Source of the DNA: DATARH01 sp035935235
GTDB lineage: Bacteria; Pseudomonadota; Alphaproteobacteria; ATCC43930; CGMCC-115725
DNA: 16,242 nucleotides
Assembly (NCBI GenBank): GCA_035935235.1
Contig: DASYXG010000248.1
Location: forward strand, 1-16,242
Direction of reading: 5' to 3'
Shown here piece by piece: positions 6,786 to 13,110 of this stretch. Within the stretch, counting starts at the first letter, position 1, and the number at the start of each line of letters is the position of its first letter. The translations under genes and the position numbers were made by a program. The notes under the pieces are model-generated. The model had not been told where the DNA came from. It saw nothing but the letters and a program-made list of their open reading frames with translations, and ran no database searches.

Positions 6786-7210
6786 GCGACGAGGATCGCG
6801 CCGCCCCCGATCGCCGCGACGCCGAGCCAGTTGACCGCCGACAACCGCTCGCCGAGAAATGTCACGCCAAAGATGGCAACCATCACCACGCTGAGCTTGT
6901 CGATCGGTGCGACCCGCGCGGCGTCGCCGAGCTGCAGAGCGCGGAAATAGCACAGCCACGAAGCTCCCGTGCCCAGCCCGGAGAGCAGGAGGAAGAGGTA
7001 GGTCCGACCCGCGATCGAGGCCGGCGGCTGCCATTGGCCGGTCGCCACGAGGATGCCACCCAGCACCACGACAACAACGACCGTGCGGATAAACGTCGCC
7101 AAATCGGAGTTGACGTTCTCGACGCCGATTTTCGCAAAAATAGCGGTCAGCGCGGCAAAAATGGCGGAAAGGACCGCCCAGAACTGCCACGAGAATATCG
7201 CTGATTTCAT
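6773..7210 (-). CDS. Single-domain EamA/DMT-family transporter
   Basis: This 145-residue inner-membrane protein corresponds to one EamA domain (drug/metabolite transporter superfamily). About five hydrophobic helices lie near residues 8-27, 37-57, 70-90, 100-118 and 124-142. The segment RVAPIDKLSVVMVAIFGVTFLGERLS (positions ~98-123) is the family's typical last-loop signature. Most EamA exporters have two such domains (about 300 residues), so this one would need to work as a dimer, as other short members are thought to. The substrate is unknown. ATG at 7208-7210 follows GGAGAAACGC. TGA at 6773-6775 lies inside the end of the cyclase gene, giving a 13-base tail-to-tail overlap. It is divergent from bdhA across 137 bases that presumably hold both promoters. 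Confidence 0.85.
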   Translation of the reverse strand: MKSAIFSWQFWAVLSAIFAALTAIFAKIGVENVNSDLATFIRTVVVVVVLGGILVATGQWQPPASIAGRTYLFLLLSGLGTGASWLCYFRALQLGDAARVAPIDKLSVVMVAIFGVTFLGERLSAVNWLGVAAIGGGAILVAYRG

Positions 7211-7347
7211 GCGTTTCTCCTCACCTCGCCGAGCCGGCGCGGGCCGCGAACAGCGCTGAGACCAATCATCGCGGCGCGGTGTCGCCTTGTCGATTGGCCA
7301 GGTTCGTGCGACGCATCGATGGTCGTCGCGCTGCGAGGGAGAGGAGC

Positions 7348-8130
7348 ATGCTGCAGGCCAAGAAAGCGATCGTCACCGGTTCGACCAGCGGGATCGGACT
7401 CGGCATCGCCACCGCTCTCGCCGCCGAGGGCTGCGATTTGATGCTCAACGGCTTCGGCGATGCCGGCGCGATCGAGTCGCTGCGGACGCGCCTTGCCGAA
7501 GAGCATCGCGTGCGCGTCGCCTATTCGCCGGCCGATATGTCGAAGCCCGAACAAATCCGCGAGATGGTGGCGGCGACGGCGAAGGCGTTGGGCGGGGTCG
7601 ACATCCTCGTCAACAACGCCGGCATCCAGCATGTGGCGAAGGTGGTCGACTTTCCGGAGGAGCGCTGGGACGCGGTGATCGCGATCAATTTGTCGGCCGC
7701 GTTCCACGCGTCGAAGGCGGCGCTGCCGCACATGACCGCCAAGGGCTGGGGCCGGATCATCAACATCGCCTCGGCGCACGGGCTCGTCGCCAGCGGCGAG
7801 AAGGCGGCCTACGTCACGGCGAAACACGGGCTCGTCGGACTGACCAAGGTCATTGCCATCGAGGCGGCGAACCAGGGCGTCACTTGTAATGCGATCTGTC
7901 CCGGCTGGGTGCTGACCGATCTGGTCAAGAAGCAGATCGAGGCGCGGGCCGCCGCGCAGGGCATTCCTTATCAACAGGCGCATGACGATTTGCTGCGCGA
8001 GAAGCAGCCGATGCTGCAATACACGACGCCGGAAAAGATCGCCGGGCTCGCCGTGTTTCTGTGCGGCGAGGCGGCGTCGACGATGACCGGGGCGGCGCTG
8101 TCGATCGATGGCGGCTGGGTGGCGCAATAA
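7348..8130 (+). CDS. bdhA: D-3-hydroxybutyrate dehydrogenase (SDR family)
   Basis: This enzyme interconverts D-3-hydroxybutyrate and acetoacetate with NAD+/NADH in the cytoplasm, serving ketone-body and polyhydroxybutyrate turnover. The 260-residue length is standard. SDR motifs are TGSTSGIG (10-17), NNAG (89-92) and the catalytic S142, Y155 and K159. The residues known from the Pseudomonas fragi enzyme structure to hold the substrate are all here at identical numbering: Q94, H144, K152, W187 and Q196. This separates it from generic SDR reductases. The C-terminus ALSIDGGWVAQ is typical. I chose ATG 7348 because GGAGAGGAG lies just upstream and the length then fits; the frame is open back to 7279. 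It is convergent with the MFS gene at 8140, with 9 bases between stops. Confidence 0.94.
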   Translation: MLQAKKAIVTGSTSGIGLGIATALAAEGCDLMLNGFGDAGAIESLRTRLAEEHRVRVAYSPADMSKPEQIREMVAATAKALGGVDILVNNAGIQHVAKVVDFPEERWDAVIAINLSAAFHASKAALPHMTAKGWGRIINIASAHGLVASGEKAAYVTAKHGLVGLTKVIAIEAANQGVTCNAICPGWVLTDLVKKQIEARAAAQGIPYQQAHDDLLREKQPMLQYTTPEKIAGLAVFLCGEAASTMTGAALSIDGGWVAQ

Positions 8131-8139
8131 TGCCCGTCG

Positions 8140-9549
8140 CTATCGCGAGATCGCCTCCAGCCTGAGACCCGTCGTGCGCGGGCCCATGATCGCGATAACG
8201 AAGAAGACGATCACCATCGACCCAGCGATGAAGGCGAAGACGCCGATCGTGCCGTAGTTGCGCAGGCAGAAGGCGATGATGAAGCCGATGAAAATCGTGC
8301 TGAACCGGCTCCAGCCATAGGTAAAGCCGACGGCGCGCGCCCGGATGCGGGTGGGGTAGAGCTCCGACTGATAGGCGTGCAGCGAATAGGCGAGCACGGT
8401 GTTGCAGAAGGCTATGCAGACGCCGATCGACATGATCCCCGGCGCCGCGGTCATTTGCGAGAAGATGAGGCCGAACCCCGCGATCCCCAGCGCGGCGAAG
8501 GCGAGTTGCCATTTGCGCTCGCATTTGTCCGCGAAGCGGGTCGCGGCGAAGGCGCCGAGCGGGTTTGCGGCGGCGATGATGATCGTGTAGGCGAGCGACT
8601 TGGTGACGTTGATGCCCTGCGCCAGGAGCAACGTCGGGACCCAGCTGGTGAAGCCGTAATAGCCGACCGTCTGCAGCAGCTGGAAGACGATTAGCATGAT
8701 CGTGCGGTTGCGGTAGGGCTGCTGAAACATCTCGATGAAGGCACCTTTGCCGACCTCTATCTCGTCGGCGACGACGCGCGGCGGGGGCAACGGTCCGCCG
8801 CCATTGCTCGCCTGAACGCGCGCCTCGATCATCGCGGTGATACGCTCGGCCTCCTCGCGGCGGCCGTGCTGGGCGAGCCAGCGCGGCGATTCCGGCAGCC
8901 CGAGGCGCAACAGCCAGGCGATGATTGCGCCGACCGAGGCGACCAGCCCGACCCAGCGCCAGCCGTCGATGTTGAGCGGCATGTAGGGGACGAACGCCCA
9001 GGCGAGGAACGCGGTGATCGGATAGGCGGTGGTGCCGATCAGCGAGGTAAAGGCGAAGGCCTTGCCGCGACGCTCGACCGGCACAAGCTCCGAGAGGTAG
9101 GTGTCGATTGTCACGAACTCGACGCCGATGCCGATCCCGCAAAGGAAGCGCCAGAAGACGAGGCCGACATCGGTCGACTGCAGCGACATCACAAGGGTGC
9201 AGATCGAGTACCAGCACAGCGCGAAGGTGAACACGGTGCGTCGCCCGAAATGATCGCATAACGGGCTGAGGCCTTGCGTACCGATAAACATGCCGGCGAA
9301 CGTCGCGGCAATCAGGCTGGCGTAGCCGTGGACGTCGAAAAATCCTTGGGTCGTCGGCACCATGATCCCGGCCTTGTAGAGACCAGGCGCGATGAATGAG
9401 ATGAGGCCGTTGTCGAAAACATCAAAAAACGCGCCGAGCGCGAGGAGGACGATAAACCGGCGCAAGTAGCCCGAGGGCGGCAGCCGGTCCATTCGCGCGG
9501 CAATCGTCGCAACCGGCTTTACAGCTCGATCGGCAGTGATATCGGCCAC
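8140..9549 (-). CDS. MFS metabolite:H+ symporter-type transporter
   Basis: This 469-residue, 12-helix major facilitator protein of the sugar porter/aromatic acid symporter/SLC22-like group sits in the inner membrane. Signature features are FFDVFDNGLI in TM1 (D43, D46), the loop 2-3 motif CDHFGRRTVF (99-107), LPESPRWL after TM6, and YPTRIRARAVGF in the second half, which matches the repeated RxxGRR-type motif region. The group usually imports sugars, organic or aromatic acids by proton symport; the substrate here cannot be told. I chose GTG at 9547-9549 because GGGAGGAG precedes it at the right distance; the next upstream candidate, a GTG at 9573, has no such site. The pirin gene lies 61 bases upstream on the same strand, so co-transcription is possible. 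Confidence 0.88.
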   Translation of the reverse strand: MADITADRAVKPVATIAARMDRLPPSGYLRRFIVLLALGAFFDVFDNGLISFIAPGLYKAGIMVPTTQGFFDVHGYASLIAATFAGMFIGTQGLSPLCDHFGRRTVFTFALCWYSICTLVMSLQSTDVGLVFWRFLCGIGIGVEFVTIDTYLSELVPVERRGKAFAFTSLIGTTAYPITAFLAWAFVPYMPLNIDGWRWVGLVASVGAIIAWLLRLGLPESPRWLAQHGRREEAERITAMIEARVQASNGGGPLPPPRVVADEIEVGKGAFIEMFQQPYRNRTIMLIVFQLLQTVGYYGFTSWVPTLLLAQGINVTKSLAYTIIIAAANPLGAFAATRFADKCERKWQLAFAALGIAGFGLIFSQMTAAPGIMSIGVCIAFCNTVLAYSLHAYQSELYPTRIRARAVGFTYGWSRFSTIFIGFIIAFCLRNYGTIGVFAFIAGSMVIVFFVIAIMGPRTTGLRLEAISR

Positions 9550-9553
9550 GGCG

Positions 9554-9561
9554 CTCCTCCC
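9554..9561 (-). promoter_or_regulatory. Shine-Dalgarno site deciding a GTG start
   Basis: On the reverse strand GGGAGGAG is followed by CGCC and then GTG at 9549-9547. It supports this GTG as the start of the MFS gene rather than the upstream in-frame GTG at 9573, which it overlaps as coding sequence. Confidence 0.75.
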
Positions 9562-9610
9562 TCGGATCGGCACCTATCGGAGGTACCATTGCCGGCGAGG
9601 CTAGACGCGG

Positions 9611-10309
9611 TCAGGCGGTGTCAACCAGCACGATTTCGGCATTCTCGATCGCCGTCATACGCAGGACTGGCTCGTCGGCGATGGCGACGCCGTCGCCAGT
9701 AGCGGCGGTGACGCCGTTTACCTCGATCGCGCCAGAGGCGGGGACGAGATAGGCGTGGCGCCCGGCGCCGAGCCGGTATTCGGCCTGTTGCCCGGCCTTC
9801 AAGGTCGCACCCAAGACCCGCGCCGAGGTGCGGATCGGCAACGCGTCCTCATCGCCGGCGATCCCGCTGGCCAGGGTCACGAAGCGCCCGGCGCGGTCAC
9901 CCTTCGGGAACGGCCTGGCGTCCCAGCGGGGTTCACCGCCGCGCGCATCGGGGATGATCCAAATCTGAAACAGCCGGGTCGGCCGCTCTTCGCGATTGTA
10001 TTCCGCATGGCGGATGCCGGTGCCGGCGCTCATCACCTGAACGTCGCCAGCCTCGGTGCGTCCGGTATTGCCGAGGCTATCCTGATGGGTGATCGCGCCT
10101 TCGCGGACATAGGTGATGATCTCCATGTCCTGATGCGGATGCGGATCAAACCCGGTATTGGGGGCGATCCAGTCGTCGTTCCAGACGCGCAACTTGCCCC
10201 AATGAACCCGCTCGGGATCCTGGTAGCCGGCGAAGGAGAAATGGTGGCGGGTGTCGAGCCAGCCATGATTGGCGCCGCCGAGTTTTTCATAGGGTCGCCG
10301 CTCGATCAT
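9611..10309 (-). CDS. Pirin family protein (YhhW-like, quercetinase-type bicupin)
   Basis: This 232-residue double-cupin protein has the length and sequence of the bacterial YhhW group. The N-terminal cupin holds FDPHPHQDMEIITYV and GTGIRHAEYN, giving metal ligands H57, H59, H101 and E103, the same residues and numbers known for E. coli YhhW, which has quercetin 2,3-dioxygenase activity. The C-terminal cupin is shorter and lacks an obvious metal set, as is usual. The physiological substrate of these proteins is generally unknown; roles in stress response and enzyme regulation have been proposed for pirins. ATG is at 10307-10309 with only a weak ribosome site. It probably precedes the MFS gene in one transcript and is divergent from the exporter-like MFS gene at 10523. 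Confidence 0.92.
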   Translation of the reverse strand: MIERRPYEKLGGANHGWLDTRHHFSFAGYQDPERVHWGKLRVWNDDWIAPNTGFDPHPHQDMEIITYVREGAITHQDSLGNTGRTEAGDVQVMSAGTGIRHAEYNREERPTRLFQIWIIPDARGGEPRWDARPFPKGDRAGRFVTLASGIAGDEDALPIRTSARVLGATLKAGQQAEYRLGAGRHAYLVPASGAIEVNGVTAATGDGVAIADEPVLRMTAIENAEIVLVDTA

Positions 10310-10433
10310 CGGTTCGATTCCGTCGGTAAGGGGAGTTGAGCGATAGATGGTGATCGGCGCGGCCGGCCACTACTGGCGCGAATGGCATGGCTGCCAAATC
10401 GCCGGTTGATACGGGCGAGGGAAGCGGGCAAAG

Positions 10434-10449
10434 GATCAAGTGATCAAGT
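10434..10449 (+). repeat. Tandem 8-base repeat in MFS leader
   Basis: GATCAAGT occurs twice in direct tandem, at 10434-10441 and 10442-10449, just before the terminator hairpin and in the non-coding leader of the MFS gene. It could be a regulator site or a slippage product; the sequence alone does not say. Confidence 0.5.
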
Positions 10450-10456
10450 CTTAGGC

Positions 10457-10488
10457 AAATCCGGCCCCGGTCCGCGGGGCCGATTTTT
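10457..10488 (+). terminator. Intrinsic terminator hairpin in leader of the MFS gene
   Basis: The stem CGGCCCCG (10462-10469) pairs perfectly with CGGGGCCG (10475-10482) around a 5-base loop. The stem can extend by AAAT (10457-10460) pairing with ATTT after a one-base bulge, and ATTTTTG follows. This is a good rho-independent terminator reading rightward. No rightward gene lies upstream, as pirin runs the other way. It must therefore end a leader transcript of the MFS gene (attenuation), a short RNA from 10310-10480, or stray antisense transcription from within pirin. A known riboswitch class was not recognised. Confidence 0.7.
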
Positions 10489-10494
10489 GTCGCC

Positions 10495-10502
10495 AGGGAG
10501 GA
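10495..10502 (+). promoter_or_regulatory. Strong Shine-Dalgarno site before mini-ORF
   Basis: AGGGAGGA is 6 bases before ATG 10509, the start of a five-codon frame, and 20 bases before the MFS start at 10523, too far to serve it directly. Confidence 0.6.
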
Positions 10503-10508
10503 ACCGCC

Positions 10509-10526
10509 ATGCGGAGCGGCCGATGA
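10509..10526 (+). CDS. Five-codon leader mini-ORF (MRSGR) overlapping the MFS start
   Basis: ATG CGG AGC GGC CGA TGA is preceded by the best ribosome site in the region and stops exactly in an ATGA overlap with the MFS start codon (ATG 10523-10525). The arrangement suggests that ribosomes load on the mini-ORF and reinitiate on the MFS gene. The peptide itself has no recognisable function. Alternatives are that the overlap is chance and GGAG at 10513-10516 serves the MFS start alone, or that a small indel has split a longer N-terminus, though the normal-looking MFS N-terminus argues against the latter. Confidence 0.4.
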   Translation: MRSGR

Positions 10527-11767
10527 TCGGCGCGCTGAAGAGGTTGACGCTATTCGCGCCGTTCCGGACGCCCAGCTTCCGCTTCCAGTTTCCGGCCGAC
10601 ATGCTGACGTCCTGGGGCATCGAGATGGAGAATCTGGTGCTCGGCTGGTACATCCTGGTCGAGACCGGATCGGTGCTGCTGCTGAGCCTGTTCTGGGCGC
10701 TGCAATATCTCGGCACCTTGCTCGCGCCGCTGTTCGGCATGGCAGGCGACCGCCTCGGGCATCGCGCGATTTTTTGCGTGATGCGGCTCATCTACGCCGC
10801 GCTTGCCCTGACAGTGATGGCGTTGGCCTTCGCCGGGATGTTGCGTCCGTTCTACGTCTTCGTCATCGCGACCTTGTCGGGACTGGTGCGGCCATCCGAC
10901 CAGACGATGCGCAACGCGCTGATCGCCGAAACCATCCCGGCCGAGCGGCTGATACCGGCGATGGGGGTGTCGCGCACGACCCAGGATTCAGCGCGGATTT
11001 TCGGTTCGCTCGCCGGCGCGGGGCTCTTTGCCGTGTTTGGCATCGGTTGGGCCTATCTCGCGATCTGCCTGTTCTACGCTTGCGGGTTTGTGCTGACCCT
11101 CGGCGTCGGCGGCGCGGTGCGGGACTTCGCCGGGACGCGCCCGACCGTCTGGCGCGATCTCGTCGACGGGCTTTCCTACGTCTGGGACACCCCGGTATCC
11201 CTTGCGTCGATCTGGCTGGCGCTGCTGGTCAATCTCACCGCGTTCCCATTTACCGGCGGGCTCCTCGCCTATGTCGCGCGCGACATCTACCACCTCGACC
11301 AGACCGGGCTCGGGACCCTGGTCGCCAGTTTCGCACTTGGTTCGTTTATCGGCTCGATCGGGGTCAGCCTTGCCGGGCGAATGCTGCGCCCGGCCCGGAT
11401 GATGATTGTCTTCGCCATCGCCTGGTATGCGCTGTTGTTGCTGTTCGCGCACATGTCCGGGCCGGAAGGCGGACGGGTCGCGCTGGTGCTGGCTGGGGTC
11501 GCGCAGGCGCTGAGCCTGGTACCGATGTCGGTGTTGCTGCTGCATAGCGCCGGCGAGCGTTTTCGCGGACGGGTGATGGGGGTGCGGACCTTGGCGATCT
11601 ATGGCGTGCCCCCAGGGTTACTCGTGGCCGGCGCGCTGATCGACTGGATCGGCTATGTCGCGACCGTTTCGGTGTTTTGCGTGGTCGGCGGCGTGGCAAC
11701 GGCGCTGATTGCGATCCGCTGGCGCGCGGCGCTATGGCCGTTGAGCGCGCCCGCCAACGCGCGCTGA
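10523..11767 (+). CDS. MFS transporter, exporter-like (EntS/MFS_3 type)
   Basis: This 414-residue major facilitator protein begins MIGALKRLTLFAPFRTPSFR, the cytoplasmic lead typical of the EntS/MFS_3 exporter group ('...l.r.r.fr.l...'), and has about 12 hydrophobic helices. GMAGDRLGHRAIF is the loop 2-3 motif A (GxxxDRxGHR). VRPSDQTMRNALIAETIP and the following GVSRTTQDSARIFGSLAGAGL fit the group's TM4-TM5 region. HSAGERFRGRVMGVRTLAIYG is the second-half counterpart. Such proteins usually export siderophores, drugs or metabolites; the cargo is unknown. I prefer ATG 10523 because the frame upstream to 10382 crosses the terminator hairpin and codes for a non-family Arg/Gly-rich stretch. The leader may regulate it. 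The C-terminus is short and polar. Confidence 0.87.
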   Translation: MIGALKRLTLFAPFRTPSFRFQFPADMLTSWGIEMENLVLGWYILVETGSVLLLSLFWALQYLGTLLAPLFGMAGDRLGHRAIFCVMRLIYAALALTVMALAFAGMLRPFYVFVIATLSGLVRPSDQTMRNALIAETIPAERLIPAMGVSRTTQDSARIFGSLAGAGLFAVFGIGWAYLAICLFYACGFVLTLGVGGAVRDFAGTRPTVWRDLVDGLSYVWDTPVSLASIWLALLVNLTAFPFTGGLLAYVARDIYHLDQTGLGTLVASFALGSFIGSIGVSLAGRMLRPARMMIVFAIAWYALLLLFAHMSGPEGGRVALVLAGVAQALSLVPMSVLLLHSAGERFRGRVMGVRTLAIYGVPPGLLVAGALIDWIGYVATVSVFCVVGGVATALIAIRWRAALWPLSAPANAR

Positions 11768-11880
11768 TCGACCGCCCCTGTATCGCGAGTTGATTTTTGC
11801 CCCGGGAACCTGCTTCCCTGCGGGTGCGTTGACGCAAGACGCCGTTTAGAAGAGCGATCCGCCCAACAAGAGGCGCGCCC

Positions 11881-12138
11881 ATGAGAGCCCTGGTTTCACT
11901 GTACCTGGTGATCGGAATCGTGCTGCTGGCGATCGGTTTTGTCGGCACCGGGGACTGCCCCAACAAGAATTCCGATGTCGTCAATAACGTCGTGTTCGTG
12001 CTGACCTGGCCGGTCGGGGTCTATGGCTATGTCATCGCCGGGCCGATGACGCCGATGCAATGGCTGCACGCGCAGGCCTGCGAGGGCGGGCTTGGCCCGC
12101 ATCACGATAAGGATCTGCCAAACACCCAGCAGCAATAG
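11881..12138 (+). CDS. Small two-helix membrane protein, 85 aa, unknown function
   Basis: Two hydrophobic segments lie at about residues 4-22 (LVSLYLVIGIVLLAIGFVG) and 36-53, joined by a polar loop with DCPNKNSDVVNN. A Trp-rich amphipathic stretch (MQWLHAQACEGG) and a polar tail follow. Cysteines are C26 and C67, one in the loop and one after helix 2. The first segment is not followed by a clear signal-peptidase site, so it is more likely an anchor. I recall similar unnamed proteins in alphaproteobacteria but no function. AAGAGG lies about 7 bases before the ATG. A 113-base gap separates it from the MFS gene, so it may be independent. It is convergent with hemC, 4 bases apart. Confidence 0.75.
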   Translation: MRALVSLYLVIGIVLLAIGFVGTGDCPNKNSDVVNNVVFVLTWPVGVYGYVIAGPMTPMQWLHAQACEGGLGPHHDKDLPNTQQQ

Positions 12139-12142
12139 CGGG

Positions 12143-13072
12143 TCAGTCGAGGCCGAATTCGGGGCCGGCGCCGGCGCGCAGCCGCGCGCCGATCTTGCGG
12201 CCAAGCGCCTCGGGCTCGCTGGCGGGCCCGCCATCCTCGGCGCGGCGCTCGGCGCCGCCGTCGGGCGACAACAGGATTGCGCGCAAATGCAGCCGATCGG
12301 CGATCAGCTCGGCGAATCCGGCTATCGGCGTGCGACAGGAGCCGTCGAGCGCCGCCAACAGCGCCCGCTCGGCGCTGACGCAGGCCGCGCTCGCCGGGTC
12401 GTGCAGCGGCGTCAGCAAGCCGCGCACCTCGCCATCGTCGGCACGTATTTCGATTGCCAACGCCCCCTGGCCAACCGCCGGCAGCATGATATCGACGGGG
12501 ATGACTTCGCTGATAGCCGACTCCCTGCCGAGCCGCCGCAAACCGCTGAGTGCGACGACCAGCGCGTCGACCTCGCCCGCCGCCAATTTGGCGAGCCGAG
12601 TGTCGACATTGCCGCGGATCGGAGCGATGTCGAGGTCGCCGCGGTGGCGCAGCAGCAGCGCACGCCGCCTCAGCGAGGCAGTGCCGATCTTGGCGCCGCG
12701 CGGCAGGGCGTCGAGCCCTCCGCCATTGCGCGACACCAGCGCGTCGCGCGGGTCGTCGCGCGGCAGCACGCAGGCGATGGCGAGGCCTGGCGGCAGGAGC
12801 GTCTCCATGTCCTTTAGCGAGTGGACGGCGAGGTCGATGCGCCGATCGATGAGCGCTTCCTCGATCTCTTTGGTGAACAGTCCCTTGCCGCCGATCTCGG
12901 CGAGGAGCCGGTTCTGCACCCGGTCGCCGGTGGTGCGGATTACGTCGAGCTCGATCATCCCCGGCGCGGCGAGACCAGGATGCGCGGCGGCGAGGCGGTC
13001 GCGCACCAGATTGGCCTGATAGAGCGCCATCGCGCTGCCGCGAGTGCCGATGCGCAGGGGTCGGAGCGCCAA
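12143..13072 (-). CDS. hemC: Porphobilinogen deaminase (hydroxymethylbilane synthase)
   Basis: This cytoplasmic enzyme joins four porphobilinogens into hydroxymethylbilane for haem and other tetrapyrroles. The 309-residue length is normal. Motifs are LRIGTRGSAMALYQAN (6-21), IRTTGD (45-50), GGKGLFTKEIE (61-71), the catalytic Asp in AVHSLKDME (D88), IGTASLRRR (129-137), IRGNVDTRLAKL (152-163) and the cofactor-binding Cys in DGSCRTPI (C246), which carries the dipyrromethane. The only start that keeps the conserved N-terminus is TTG at 13072-13070, with AGGA 7 bases upstream; the first Met codon after it (residue 15) would cut into LRIGTRGS. TTG suggests low or coupled translation. The permease gene lies 38 bases upstream on the same strand. 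Its stop is 4 bases from that of the small membrane protein. Confidence 0.95.
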   Translation of the reverse strand: MALRPLRIGTRGSAMALYQANLVRDRLAAAHPGLAAPGMIELDVIRTTGDRVQNRLLAEIGGKGLFTKEIEEALIDRRIDLAVHSLKDMETLLPPGLAIACVLPRDDPRDALVSRNGGGLDALPRGAKIGTASLRRRALLLRHRGDLDIAPIRGNVDTRLAKLAAGEVDALVVALSGLRRLGRESAISEVIPVDIMLPAVGQGALAIEIRADDGEVRGLLTPLHDPASAACVSAERALLAALDGSCRTPIAGFAELIADRLHLRAILLSPDGGAERRAEDGGPASEPEALGRKIGARLRAGAGPEFGLD

Positions 13073-13079
13073 GTCTTTG

Positions 13080-13083
13080 TCCT
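13080..13083 (-). promoter_or_regulatory. Probable ribosome site for the TTG start of hemC
   Basis: On the reverse strand AGGA is followed by CAAAGAC and TTG at 13072. It is short, but it is the only such site near the position where family alignment requires the start. Confidence 0.5.
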
Positions 13084-13110
13084 GAGCCGAGAGTACCTGT
13101 TGTACGCGGC

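Noticed and set aside
7925..9259. 444-codon reverse-strand frame overlapping bdhA and the MFS gene
   Set aside because: Composition is Arg/His/Leu-rich without domains, and the true MFS frame on the same strand has clear family motifs.
10380..10490. Possible tRNA or known riboswitch in the MFS leader
   Set aside because: No T-loop consensus, cloverleaf, or fluoride, cobalamin, TPP or SAM-type conserved core could be found by eye; only the terminator stem is convincing.
10382..10522. N-terminal extension of the exporter-like MFS protein
   Set aside because: It would be coded through the terminator hairpin and yields an Arg/Gly/Pro-rich sequence unlike the family N-terminus.
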